DNA from: Pyxicephalus adspersus
Lineage: Eukaryota; Chordata; Amphibia; Anura; Pyxicephalidae
NCBI RefSeq assembly: GCF_032062135.1
Contig: NC_092859.1
Coordinates: 32,806,573-32,870,572 of the forward strand
Reading direction: 5' to 3'
DNA: 64,000 nucleotides
The notes beneath the pieces are model-generated. The model ran no database searches. It saw nothing but the letters and a program-made list of their open reading frames with translations, and was not told the DNA's origin. Positions within the stretch are counted from its first letter, which is position 1, and each line of letters starts with the position of its first letter. Shown here piece after piece: positions 1 through 22,224 of this stretch. The position numbers and the translations under genes were made by a program.

Positions 1-707
1 AATACAGCATATTCACACCACCTAAGACTTTACTTAAGACTCAGTGACCTGTCCTACACACACAAGTTAATTTCCCTTGAATGATCACTTTTTACAGTAA
101 GATTGGGCAGTGGTCACACTTTACAATAATTTACAAAGATTCACAAAGGTCTAGTTTACATGGTTTCCCCAAGATTTAAAGCTGTGTTTGAAAAGCCATG
201 TTTGAAACTTTCAGTCTTTACATTAAAATGTTACTTGCCCTGCACATAAAATAAATTAAAATAAAAAAATCTCTCACCACAATGCTTACTGTTTTTTCTC
301 TTCCCCACAAACCCACCATTTTGGAATCCAGTGTCACCCACATTGAGTTGCTCAAGAACACCTATCGGAACCAGATCCAAATGGGAATGCTGCAGAGAAC
401 TGAATGTAGATATCATGTAGCACTTGTCTCTATAGCATTTAGGATATGACCACCGCCGGAGGTAGAAGGACCTGTAACATCACATGACCTAACCCCCAAA
501 TCCTGAGCTTTATAGACTTTGTAAAAATAAAAAAGTTGGAGGAGGAGGGCGGGGGGAATTTCCCTGCAAATTTGAGGACTGCATATATTATGCAAATTTA
601 ATATTACATTATATATATTATGTCAGCTTGTATACTGTTTGTGCATGGCTTATAGTCCTAAACTGTACTGGGATTTGGAAGTAAGAAGTAGACCTTGACA
701 TACAAAC
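1..707. other. Window edge and intron of RAD51AP1; no exon recognised
   Basis: Lies 3' of the last RAD51AP1 exon I can place, on the minus strand. The acidic and lysine-rich middle and the C-terminal RAD51-binding tail of the family should lie in this direction, but I could not match any reading frame here to them. An open minus-strand stretch at 231-416 has no similarity I recognise. The remaining exons are presumably beyond base 1. Confidence 0.5.
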
Positions 708-859
708 TTTTGCATCCGGTTTAAATTCATCTGCATCCTCTTCACCACCACTGTCATCTTTCAGGATTTTTCTCTGCTCTGTGATGGCTTTAGATGCAGC
801 TTGTCTGCGGCTCCTCCCATTACCCGGCTCTTCATTGTTCTCTGTGATATCGTCAAGAC
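708..859 (-). CDS. RAD51AP1: RAD51AP1 internal exon (QAASKA...QRKIL segment)
   Basis: Read on the minus strand, a TTAG acceptor precedes base 859. The exon begins with two bases that finish a codon and continues for exactly 50 codons, LDDITENN through DEFKPDAK. It ends at 708 before a GT at 707-706 (GTTTGT, a weak donor). The closest human segment is LDKITVEDD...KAASKAAAQQRKIL, followed by an acidic run. The acidic stretch GGEEDADEF is kept. The match covers most of the exon, so it is not chance. Confidence 0.88.
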
Positions 860-2337
860 CTAAGGAGTACGACACAGGGAGAAAATGAACATTTTCGTAC
901 CTTGTGGGCTTCTTTCAAAATGAAAATAATGTTTTAACGTTTGTTAAAAAAAAACCAAAAAAAAAACATCTTTTTAGAATCAGAGAAAAAAAATGTTTGG
1001 TTGGAAGAATGTCCCTAGAGTTCTTGCCACAGACACACAGGAAGAAGAAAAAATTCTTTAAGCTGTCACCAGAACAGAACTGTCCCCTCTACTATTAAAA
1101 AGGAAAATGTTGCCTCTGCATACATTTTAAGGTCTTTACCTGCCCAGTTTTTTAGGGACAGTAAAAACAATCATTCATACCCAACTTTAGCTAGCAAAAT
1201 AGAGCGCAGCAACAATCAATGAATAATATCAGATAGGAAAAGACTGCATCAAACTAATTTGCCACTGTGGATTAAGAGTCCTGCTGTTTACAAAAGAGCC
1301 GTAAAGAAAAGGGGGACCCTTTGCCCTTATGCCTCCAGATCTCTCTGGTAAATTTTTTCATCCAAAGGCAACCTAGAAAAATAAAAGTTTACAGAACATA
1401 ATATTTGTTTATACAGACATAGTAGAGATAATTCTCCTGAAAGAACCTAATAAAGGCTGGTATATAGTATACCAGTCAAGACTGTGTGGTCAGTATGTAT
1501 CCTTCATTGTTTAACATATAGCATGGTGCATAAACTGGTCAGGACTATGTAGAGTATAAAGTGGTTCTGTACAAAACAATGTAAAGGGGACAGTGGTACA
1601 ACCTATCAATATACAACACTGTGCTAAAAAGTCAGAAATATGTGATGAAAAATACATACACTGCATTGGTCATACAGTGCAGAGGTCAGAGTGCAGGGGA
1701 TCAAGACTAGTTGTACAGGTCCACTGTATGTGTCCCGTTATGTTGGTGGTCAGTATTCTTTCTTCGTTAGTGCTTAACATACCCCCTCACATTGGTGATC
1801 AGTGTGGCTAGTGTCTGTACCCATCAAATTGGTGGTACGTGTCTATGTCCACAGTGCAACCCCCCTCAGCAACAGAGGTCAGGTTAGAATCTTTACGCTC
1901 GTGTTCAGGGCCTGCAACCACAAGTCACCGCCCCCCTTCCCCCAAAATAGAATTCGAATCCCTTACAGGTTTGTGCCCACATGAAACTTTTCCTAACAGA
2001 GGTCACTGGTAATTCTTGCTTTTCTTGAAAGACTGCCTGCTCCTCTCCTTGCAGATGGTGGCACTAAAAGACCCCACAGCTGAAATGGCCCAGCATGGCA
2101 GGAGAGTGGAAGAAGGCAGGCGCCTTTTGGCCCACTGGAAAATGAAGCCCAGTCACAATATATACCTCTATGACCCATATACCTACACCACTGTGCCCAT
2201 GACTTACCTTTTCCCTTGTGAATTCTTTGGTGATGAGGTTTCCTCTGTAAGTTTCTTTACAGATTTTTCCTTTTTCTCTTTTTTTGTCTCCACCCGAGAT
2301 TTTTTACTTGCAGGTACAGAAGAAGTAAAATCTTCAT
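708..2337 (-). CDS. RAD51AP1: RAD51AP1 (RAD51-associated protein 1), partial, internal exons
   Basis: RAD51AP1 binds RAD51 and DNA and stimulates strand invasion during homologous recombination in the nucleus. Three minus-strand blocks match the vertebrate protein in the right order: 2208-2337 (DEDFTSSVPASKKSR, human DDDFVSATVPLNKKSR), 1330-1372 (LPLDEKIYQRDLEA, human MALDDKLYQRDLEV) and 708-859 (QAASKAITEQRKIL, human KAASKAAAQQRKIL). Splice sites and phases of the first two blocks agree: the first ends AG and the next begins G, giving R. The second block meets a TAA right after DLEA, where the family continues with a helix ending in KELP. The exon for the conserved N-terminal NYSQF segment was not found, and the C-terminal half lies off the window. 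CWF19L1 is the divergent neighbour. Identification is firm; an intact gene model is not. Confidence 0.85.
1330..1372 (-). CDS. RAD51AP1: RAD51AP1 exon remnant (LPLDEKIYQRDLEA) ending at a stop
   Basis: On the minus strand a TTTTCTAG acceptor is followed by G, which completes the R codon begun by the upstream exon. Fourteen codons then match human MALDDKLYQRDLEV. The next triplet, 1329-1327, is TAA, and none of the three frames beyond it resembles the family's ALALSVKELP. No good GT donor lies at the break. Possible causes are an insertion in the exon, a sequence or assembly error, or loss of a functional exon in this lineage. Confidence 0.7.
1470..1870. repeat. Diverged tandem repeats built on GGTCAGT
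   Basis: The word GGTCAG or a near variant recurs roughly every 30-60 bases, with phrases such as TTGGTGGTCAGT and ACATTGGTGATCAGT. Similar phrasing appears at 43715-43860 (ATAGGTGGTCAGTG). It reads as an old decayed minisatellite inside a RAD51AP1 intron. Confidence 0.5.
2208..2337 (-). CDS. RAD51AP1: RAD51AP1 exon (DEDF...KKSR, lysine-rich)
   Basis: On the minus strand the acceptor GTCATTACAG precedes 2337 and the donor GTAAGT follows 2208. The exon holds 2 bases, 42 codons and 2 bases. It encodes DEDFTSSVPASKKSR and then a very lysine- and glutamate-rich stretch ending SSPKNSQGK. The human counterpart is DDDFVSATVPLNKKSR followed by a lysine-rich region. An overlapping plus-strand open frame at 2016-2360 is a shadow. 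Confidence 0.82.
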
Positions 2338-2398
2338 CTGTAATGACAAAAACAAAATGATATTAAAAAATACGTACACGTCCACCATGAGTAAAGAT

Positions 2399-2870
2399 GT
2401 CCTTTAAAGGAGACCTATCACCATATGATTTACATATTTTGATTTTATATAAAAGGGGTGGCTAACTTTTTTTTTTTACGGAGAGGACCATCCCCCATCC
2501 ATCTTTACCGCTGTGAAGGTAAAGACTGAATTTAGTCTTCACTACCACAGCAGTAATTACAGGTAAGAGAGAGGTCCTCCCTAGAAAAAAAGTAAGATTG
2601 GTGCAATTTTGTTTGTAACTTTTTAGGAAGGTGCGTCATCCAATCTTGCACCTAGGCAGTGCGAGATCGGGCTGCGGAACAAGAAGGAATGAGATGAGAG
2701 GGGTCGACGGCTTTCCAACTGAGCTCAAAACACCCGCGCAATCATTCCCCGCCCACTGCACATTCACTTCCGCACATTCGTCAAACCTCTCTCACTTCAA
2801 TTAAAAATGTCCTTGTCGGGTTAAAAAAGGAAAATTTTATGCATTAAAAAAATTAACCGAGATGAGCTCT
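2399..2870. repeat. Dispersed repeat, same family as 29338-29585
   Basis: The left end (AAAGGAGACCTATCACCA, then a T-rich stretch and ATAAAAGGGGTGGCTAAC) matches the reverse complement of the right end of the element at 29338-29585 (AAAGCAGACCTATCACCA and ATAAAAGGGTAGACTATCC). The right boundary is unclear. It occupies much of the interval where an early RAD51AP1 exon would be expected. Confidence 0.55.
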
Positions 2871-2894
2871 TTACAAAACTTTTTGTATACTCAC

Positions 2895-2902
2895 TTAGCC
2901 AT
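2895..2902 (-). CDS. RAD51AP1: Candidate RAD51AP1 first coding exon (M-A-)
   Basis: The minus strand reads ATGGCTAA and then GTGAGT, a strong donor, after a short GC-richer leader. A start exon of very few codons would fit the family, whose protein begins MVR. The next exon (NYSQF segment) could not be found between 2338 and 2894, so the link is unproven. It lies at the left edge of the inverted-repeat element that fills the divergent promoter region. Confidence 0.28.
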
Positions 2903-3589
2903 AGCACAGGAACGGCGAATCTGCAGGGCAGATACTAAAATGAGGTGACATATTAGAGGGGGCGTGGCGTCACAAAAGGCGGTGCTTGAAACGTGATGTC
3001 TGGATTGAGCTGCCTCATGAAATTATGCTACCCTAAGTGGGCGTATACAATGACGTAATTGGCATAGCTGTGGTTACTGTATGTAAAGCTGCTTGTCATG
3101 TTCTGCAGCCTAATAACTTTCTTTGTTCAAACCTTTATATTCCCTGAACTGTTGGTTATAACGATTTGAAATTTTCAGGGTACACAGGGGACCCTCATAG
3201 CCAGCGGTCACCAAATTTTGGTGGTCTGTGGCTTTGGCCAGTGTGCCCCCCCAGCGGGGTCTGGAGAGGGACGCGCTGGGGGGACATATCGGCCAGAGCC
3301 GAGGACCATGTCCCCCGTACATTTTGCAGGCTCAGGGCAGTGTGTCTCTGGACACAACCCACCCACTCCCCATCGTAGGCTCAGTCCTAATATCTGCTCA
3401 CCATTTCTGAACTAAGAAGCAGAAACTACATTACAATGTGTCCTGTCATATTCCGGGGAGGTGGGGACCATATCTGAACCCCATTATCTCTGCAACTGTT
3501 ACTTCAAGAGAAACGCAACTTGTGGGCCAGGCAGCCAAATGGGGAGATGCCCTTACAGCTATATTTTCAGTTACCTACGTCACTCTGTT

Positions 3590-4315
3590 CCAGAGATTTT
3601 GGGGTTCAGAGAAGGGAAGCGGACAGTTATGTGTGACAAGGTTTGATAGGTATAGTTTTTTATCTTGTAATAATGCCATAGCGATGACTTATTGAGGTGT
3701 TAGCCACAGGTGTGCCCTACTTGCACCTACATTTTTGTTTATCTACACATTTTCTGTGCCAGAAAAAATGGGGTTCAGAGAAGGGAAGTGGACATTTATG
3801 TGTGACAGGGAATTTTTTTTTATCCTGTAATAATGCTAAAGTGATTAAAATGTATTGGATGTTAGTCACAAGGGTCCCCCATTTACCCCTACATGTTTGG
3901 TTTCCTGCACCCCCATGTTCCAGAAAAACTGGGGTTCAAAGAGGGGATGCAGACAGGTATAGGTGACATGGCATCGCATTTTGAAAGGTGGAGCTCTTCA
4001 TCTTCTAATGATTCCATAGCATAGTGATGATGAGTGTTTTAATTGGTAGAGTATTTTTTTGTATTGCTGCCATATTATTGAAATTTTAGGGGGGTAGCAA
4101 AAAGATTCCCCCACTTGCACCTAAATTTTCGGTTTCCTACAATTCCCTATTTTAGAGACATTAGGGTCCAGAGGAGGGAAGCAGATTGTTGTTTGTGGCA
4201 AGGTAAAGCATTTGATGGGAAGAGTGTTTATTTGTAATAAAGCCATAGTGATAACGTTTTAGGGGTCTACACCTCCCTGTTCCAGAGAATTGGGGTTCAA
4301 AGTAAGGAAGCGGAC
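3590..4315. repeat. Diverged tandem repeats inside the inverted-repeat element
   Basis: Five copies of a block resembling TCCAGAGA-TT-GGGGTTCAGAG followed by GGGAAGCGGACAG start near 3591, 3760, 3919, 4150 and 4279. Between them are TGTAATAATGCCATAG-like segments and ACTTGCACCTAC-like segments. Spacing is 127-233 bases, so the units have unequal internal gains and losses. Confidence 0.7.
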
Positions 4316-4617
4316 AGGTTATTATAGTAAAAGTTATAGTTTTGCGTGGCAAGTATAACATTAGGGGGCCCCATACCAATTAATTGTGCCTTGTGGCCCC
4401 AGTGGTCCCTAATTTGCATTTTCCATTTGGGACTCCTGGTTTTAAAACGGATCCAATATTTTGAAATTCTTTGTTGGGTGACTGAAATTCTAGTTAACAA
4501 TAGCTATCAGGGTCCCATGTGTGCCCTGTAAATGTCAAGTCTTCAGGGCCACCAGTTTAGGGGATATAAAGGTCTAAACACAGTGACTTCTGCAGATTAC
4601 ACTAACCATGCTTTAAA

Positions 4618-4625
4618 TGACGTCA
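4618..4625. promoter_or_regulatory. Perfect CRE palindrome TGACGTCA
   Basis: A consensus ATF/CREB site about 230 bp upstream of the CWF19L1 start. It lies in the right arm of the inverted-repeat element; the left arm has the near-match TGACGTAA at 3051-3058. A second TGACGTCA is at 5095-5102 in CWF19L1 intron 1. Function is inferred from sequence only. Confidence 0.4.
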
Positions 4626-4734
4626 TTAGACACGCCTACTTGTACACGCCCACTCTGACCGCACAATGTCAAAAAGCAGCTCCGTTTGCTAGAACAACCA
4701 TTTGCTCCACCTCTAATGTCCATATGTGGCCGGA

Positions 4735-4752
4735 ACTACAACTCCCAGAAGC
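4735..4752. promoter_or_regulatory. ZNF143/THAP11-type promoter motif (ACTACAACTCCCAGAAGC)
   Basis: This matches the long SBS motif typical of vertebrate housekeeping promoters (ACTACAAYTCCCAG core). It lies about 105 bp upstream of the CWF19L1 start codon. An ETS-type core CCGGAA overlaps just upstream, at 4730-4735. Confidence 0.7.
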
Positions 4753-4807
4753 ACTTGTAGAAGGAATTGATCAGGTGGTGTAATTTGACCTATCAGGAGT
4801 GACCATG

Positions 4808-4817
4808 CCCGGAAGTA
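4808..4817 (+). promoter_or_regulatory. ETS/GABPA-type site CCCGGAAGTA
   Basis: Consensus ETS site 40 bp upstream of the CWF19L1 ATG. Together with the ZNF143-type motif and the locally higher GC content it marks 4725-4856 as the likely core promoter and 5' UTR. Confidence 0.55.
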
Positions 4818-4856
4818 GTCTCTGTCGTGGTGTTTGGTGTTTTTGGGCGCTCGGTC

Positions 4857-16407
<11,551 letters not shown>

Positions 16408-16759
16408 TTTTTGCCTTCACTCGATTTTCTTCCTTTTTATAGAAATACCAGTTCATATGATGAAATAACTACTTCCTATTTTCTATTCCCCCGTGAAAAT
16501 ACAGCAGCTGTGTTTTTTTTTGGTTAAGAAAGACACTTCTGTGATTTGTCAATGATCAGGGCTGTTTTGTCAGATATGTCATACATTGTTTTAGGTCACC
16601 AGGTTGCTCACCTGGATCTGTTCTTTGTAAAGTGTGTATGCAAATTATAATTTTCCTTTTGTGTTATGTTCCTATCAAGTAACATGCAACAATACACTGC
16701 ATGTTGTGCATTTTGGTTTTATGGGCACCTGTGCCCTGACTATAAACTCTGCAGTTTGC

Positions 16760-16765
16760 AATAAA
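16760..16765 (+). terminator. AATAAA poly(A) signal of CWF19L1
   Basis: The first AATAAA after the stop codon, giving a 3' UTR of about 370 bases. A T-rich stretch follows within 25 bases. Confidence 0.7.
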
Positions 16766-16785
16766 TTTTAACAATTTCTTTTACA

Positions 16786-19700
16786 TACGCAGGCTGGCAG
16801 CCGTGCAAAATTATCTCCTATGAAAGTAAGGGGAAGGAGATGAAACTACATTGCCTACTTTACTTGATTGGAGGAAAAGTCTTTAACCTTTTGGGATATA
16901 CTAAAAACAAACCCTACTAGATCATAGTGCATTATGGGGATTCCAGGCATCAAGCTTCTTTTTCCAGATTTGTAAGGCTGCCTCCTAATCTTCTGATCAC
17001 ATGGTCTAGGTTCAACCTAGTGAATGTTCAGGCCTCATCTAATGCTAATGTTGGGTGTACGGCCTTTCTGTTGGCTCTTTTCAGCTGTTGTCAATCCCTA
17101 GTTTTTGTTTTTTATGTTGGACCTTGTAGTGTTTGCTGCCTTGCCCACCCCTCGATTAAAATGCTTTTGAAAGCCTCTGGAGTCATTTGAGGGAGGCAGC
17201 TACTGCCCCTCTGTATTAATGATCATGCTGACCCTGCTACCTGACATGAAGGTGAAAGGTACCTCTTGGCAAAATCCAGAAAAAAAATGATTTTACAGGA
17301 AGTATACAAATGCTCTCTGAAGTATGCTGTTTCCAGCTGTCCTGATTGCTCTGGTCTCATGTATTTGGCATTTGTTTAGTGTGTGAGCTTTGGGTAGTAG
17401 GTCTTATTTATAATCAAAGTACATTTACAAAATGTACACAGAAAACTTTAACATGTTCATGTAATTTTAACAAGTGTTTTTCTCCTATATCTGCATCTCT
17501 TTATTAAAGTAATATTTTGGTGACTTCCCCATAAAGCTCATTGTTTAGTAAATTCTGGTTCAAACTCTGTATTGTCATCAAGTTACATTCACCCCCGATA
17601 GAAACTTTAGACGCCTGTGCTGACACAGTATGCAAGAATGGTTCACTCTTGTCATTACTGGGAACCAGTTCACAGCAAAATCGTGCAGCTGATGCTGGAG
17701 AAGGTGCATGCAGAAATGGTGAAAAGAGATCAGCAGCACTTTCTGTTTCTGTGTTTTTCTTCTTTTTTCTTTTTTTTTTTTTTAATATGCCGATTGAATA
17801 TTGCAGTGCTGAAATCTTTCAGAATAAATGCAGCCTGCTGTCATTATTCTGACAGATTACCAACATCCCCCAATGAAAGCAGAAGAAAATTTCCAGATTG
17901 TCCGTAATGTCCTCTTCCATGCAATAAATTAATTTTCTTCCCAAACTCTGTAAAGACATTTAGTAGAGGCATTGTGTCTAACAGTTGGGATGCCATGAAA
18001 AGATCCCTGGCCACACTATCCCCACCTCACAGGCATTCCCATTCCTTTTTAGATGACACATCCCAGGTGCATGTGTGAAATCAGATTATGCAAAAAATAT
18101 TGGTTAGTATTGGCAGCCATTCTCCATTTTGCTTCAGTTTTCACAATTTTGTTTGTTACTTTGCAAAAACTAAAATGCAGCAACATATTTGGTGTTTTCT
18201 GATGAAAATATATACTGAAGGCAAAAAATTTCTGTACATTTCACTTTTTTATGGAGTAAATTGTTGTTGTTTCTTAATACGTATTTAAATAAAACCTAAA
18301 TGTTTTAATAAAATAAAGTTCACAGACAATGATTTGTAGTTTTGTAACTTTTCATATAATCATTTGCGAAACCTTTAATTTTTGCTTCTTGCACCAAAAA
18401 ACAACATTTAGAGTATTGGAAATTATGATGCAGAAGTTCAGTGTGAAAAATAAATACAGTTCAAATAGGGAATGGGTTGAAAACAAAGTTATGCCCAGCT
18501 TAGATCCCAGTAAGATCTCCTGTCTTGCATTATGTAGACTGTCATTGCAACTGGTAGATTTTTACTTTAGATCCTGGGTAATGTAAAAATCAAACTGGAA
18601 TTAGTCCAAATGGTTTCATAAATGGAAAAGAAACTGATAAAAATGGTATATCTATAGCATCTGGATTACCAAACAAGTTGGTAACACTTGATTAGTGAGA
18701 TGCAACAAGGCAATACTGGCAAAAGGCATTATACTTTGACTTTTGCTCTGTTTGAGAGTTACGCCTGAATAATCTACCCAAGAACGCTTCAGGAGAATCA
18801 GATATCTGCATCCCTTACAATGCATAGCTCTTTCTAAATACACTATTGGCGGCTATAGCACTAACAAAGAGAAAAGGTAGAAAACCCTGGTTTCAGACAG
18901 GAGAATAATAGCTCTTTTGGGGAGTATTAGTGGGTGTTTTGTATGTGATGGTCTCTTTTAAACTGGCTTTTTTTTCTTTAAAATACAAAAAGTGTAAAAA
19001 TTTAATGGCTATTATCTATCCCATAAATGGGTACCAATAAGCCCCCCAAGCTTCCAGAAGACTGCACTGTAAATGTCACTAGGAACATTCCCAGCATGCT
19101 CCAGATGTTCCGTCCAAATTTTTAACTTAACTTGTTAAAGGACACTTCCTCTATGCCCATGAATTGCTTCTTTGTTCTTTGGAAGTTAGGGATGCAGAAT
19201 TTCTGTTTAGAAAGGAATCTGTGGTATAGGCAAATTCCATGGCACATACCACCCCAATGTCTTCCTAATTTCTCATTCGCAGGCAGCCTGTATATCAAAA
19301 GAGAAAAGTCAGCAGTACACTGACAGGCCAGGTTATGTTCTCTTGGTGCTGTATAATAGCTGCAGCCATGCCTTTGTGCTGGACCTTATAATATACTAGT
19401 GTTCCCCCTTCCTTAAGATGGTAAGACTCTCCATAGGTTATAAAATATCACCACCCACTGTGCACAATGACATTTATATTGAGAAATAATCATGTTTGAG
19501 GTCATGCTTTAACCTTTGAAAAGTCAGTTTGGAAAATATCTATGCACATGTACTGTATGTACACTTTGATCAAAGACCAGATTATTTGTTAACCAGTTGG
19601 ACCATTCTAAAACATAGAATAAATGTTTACTACTGAATGGCAATGTATTTTATGTGATGGCTAGAATCTCAATGCAACAAAAGATCATTCTCCGCCTTAT

Positions 19701-22216
19701 TGGCCCAGTATTAATTGTTTATTTAAATGGACCCCATGTGTTCTAATGACCTGCATTGCCCAAAATGATTCAGTTTTTTTTTTTTTTTTTGCATTGCCCC
19801 AATGATCTGCCTTGATGCAACTTTTATTTTTAATACCAGGACACCAACATGTAATATAGTCCAAAAAATCCTAAGCAGATAACCCGAAGCCCTAAGATTC
19901 TTAGAAGCATATATGACTGGGTGTTATAAATTTTCAGATTGAAAATAAAATCACAAATTTAAATGGCTGGTTTGCTAAAGTGTAATATTTTTATGACATT
20001 CTTTCCATTTGGGAGCTTTTGTTTTTCCCCTACAAACCGCCTGCTCTGGTTTCATTGACTTTTGTTTATTTTGTTACTTGACAGCAGTTGCTATGTTGCC
20101 TGCAAGCCTGGAGTTGTCAGTATTTGTCTTGTAATCTTTTCCAGAATACGGGGATTGCCTGTCACTGATTATAGAACACGGCCTTCATCTGACATCACAG
20201 GACATCCCTTGTTCTTCCTCCCAGGGAGTGTTAACACCAATTCAAGATTTTAACACATTTCTCTTTATTTTTTCAGATGAGAAACAATTCAGGGTTATTT
20301 TTGCAGTTGGTGGACACATCTGTCAGGTTTCTGTTCTTTATAGCACCAGAGCACCAACAATAAAAGCGTATCTAAACCCAAGAACAAAAATGTAATCTAT
20401 TACAGTTTACCCATCCTAACAGGTGGCTGCATTCATTTTCATTTTATGGCTTTTGCCCCTGGTGATTTAGCTAGTTATTATTAAACAGGATTTATATAGG
20501 GCCAACATATTACGCAGTGCTGTACATTAGAGCTTGCAAATGACAGATGAAAACAGACCGTGACACAGGAGGAGAGGACCCTGCCCCGAAGAGCTTACAA
20601 TCTAGGAGGTGGGGGAATTAGCAGGAGTGATAGATAAGCCTCTGTTCACTAACACTACTGTGACAGGGCTACTCTTGTAGGACCTTTCTCTTGTAAATAT
20701 TAAAAGTCCAGTAAAAGAAATTAACAGTTTACAAGTTTTCAAAAAGGATTAACAAGGGTGGGCAGGAGCCTAGAGCCTAATTTATCCCCTGGGTCCCAAG
20801 CTACAAGGATGGAATGAATTGTAGTCTTGGGAATCCCTTGAACATAAGCCAATAGAAGAATGCCTGCAATCGGAAGGAGAAAATATGTATTGGTATATAA
20901 TCCTGGGGGGGGGGCTTACTGAGCTGTTAGCTGAATATGCTAAGATATAAATATTCAGTTCTATAGTATTGAACTGGCCACATATGTTACAATCTCTTAG
21001 ATCTACAACAAAATATTACAAGGACCTATTTGGATTTACATTGAATGTATTATTTTGATAGGCCATCAGAAACATACAGTAGTTACCGGTAAATTGCACA
21101 GTGATTGTTCAGTCAATTTAATAAATATGCAGCTATCAGTAGCACTTATACACATTGAAATGGTTTCTGTAATTTGATTACATTGGAACACTTATAAAGT
21201 GCATTAATGTTTAGTATGCACAGCAATAATTCTGCATGTTTCCATTGTTCTGTGGTTTGTTTCCAGGCTTATTTCTGTGTGGTCAGCACATGTGACTGAA
21301 TCTAATAATACTCCTTGGAAACATTATAAACCCATCCAAACACATGTAGATTGTGACAAATGCACAGTGGGAAATTATTGAAGAAATTCACTATGTACTA
21401 ATAGCATCTAAACAGCTACAATAACACGTAGACACTTTGGAAAGCCTGTTCTATGAACCAAAACCGTTAGCGCTCCTTTGTGCACTGAGCTATAAAAGCT
21501 ATCTAAAGAAACTGGGGCCAAAGATGTTAAATGACACTATCCATGAGCTGGTGTTGCTCCCCTTCTTAGTGTCCTGGCTCTCCCTGGCTTTAATACTTTG
21601 TGAATCATTGGGCTTGATTTATTAAAGCTATCCAAGGTTGAAGAAGATACACTTTCAACAGTGAGGCTGTGTGATCCAGATTTCCTAAAAGTCATTTGCT
21701 ATTTGTTAGCAAATGTTTTCAATCCTGAACCATATCTATTGCAGGTTTGCTGGATCACCCAGCTTCACTGATGAAAGCTTTTCCTCTCTGAATAAGCATA
21801 GATCAAGAGAGGTCAGAAAGAAGTCAGGAGTCCTGATGTGTGTTTTTGTTACAGGTCTGTGTGGATCCTCTTACAGTCCAACATTTTCAGAAGGAAGATC
21901 AGGCTACTATATAGCCTAATAGATCAAAACATTGCAGCCTGCTGCACCACACTCTTTAAAACACTTGCAGATAAGGATAATGAATCATCAAAGAACTTGT
22001 TTTCCTGATCAGTACAAGATTGTGTCAACACACAAATCAAAGCAAACCCGGAATGCATTGGCATAGTCGGGCCTGTTATCCATATTTAATATGTATAAAA
22101 GTACAGCTATTCCCTGCCTACTGTAAGGAGCACCTTGGCCATAACCACTTCTTGTCCACATCTCCAAATTATACTTCTATTATATGCCGCTGGTCTGTTA
22201 CAACCATAGCATCAGG
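16786..22216. other. Intergenic DNA, no gene recognised
   Basis: I checked all open frames here, the largest about 100 codons, and recognised none. They lack splice context or family similarity. The stretch is AT-rich with T-tracts at 17770 and 19774, one SINE/LINE tail (20476-20612) and a repeat phrase AGTTTACCCATCCTAACAGG with GTGGCTGCATTCATTTT near 20405, which recurs near 36937. Confidence 0.6.
20476..20612 (-). repeat. SINE/LINE tail copy (AACATATTACGCAGTGC type)
   Basis: It begins at an ATTATTAAA-rich start and reads CCAACATATTACGCAGTGCT, TACATTA, GCAAATGACAG, GTGACACAGGAGGAGAGGAC, CCTGCCCCGAAGAGCTTACAA. The first part is the reverse complement of the end of the 11456-11758 copy, so this one is on the minus strand. 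It is the most complete of three inverse copies. Confidence 0.7.
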
Positions 22217-22224
22217 AAGTAGAG

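Larger units (their letters stand above)
3007..4683. mobile_element. 1.7-kb element with ~190-bp inverted terminal arms
   Basis: The reverse complement of 3007-3201 aligns with 4503-4683 along most of its length. Matching blocks include GGGTCCC[CA]TGTGT[AG]CCCTG, a GATATAAAGGTCTAAAC-like block, CTGCAGA, TTACGTCATT versus TGACGTCATT, ACGCC[CT]AC and AGCAGCTC. Between the arms is a block of diverged tandem repeats. No coding frame for a transposase is visible, so it is non-autonomous. A single related arm also sits inside the hAT-type element at 9228-9710 (around 9447-9500). I do not recognise a named family. Confidence 0.65.

Noticed and set aside
231..416. Minus-strand frame as a possible last RAD51AP1 exon
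   Set aside because: The C-terminal RAD51-binding tail of the family is not recognisable in it.
1138..1215. Possible RAD51AP1 exon ending at a good GTAAAG donor on the minus strand
   Set aside because: The frame that would join the 859 exon has a stop, and the peptide does not resemble the family.
1940..1970. TTCGAATCC resembling a tRNA or SINE B box
   Set aside because: No cloverleaf and no A box at a suitable distance.
2016..2360. Plus-strand frame of 114 codons
   Set aside because: Its right half is the antisense of a clear RAD51AP1 exon with good splice sites; the left half has no family match.
17541..17907. Two overlapping frames of about 100 codons downstream of CWF19L1
   Set aside because: One ends in a phenylalanine run from a T-tract; no known domain, no conserved start context.
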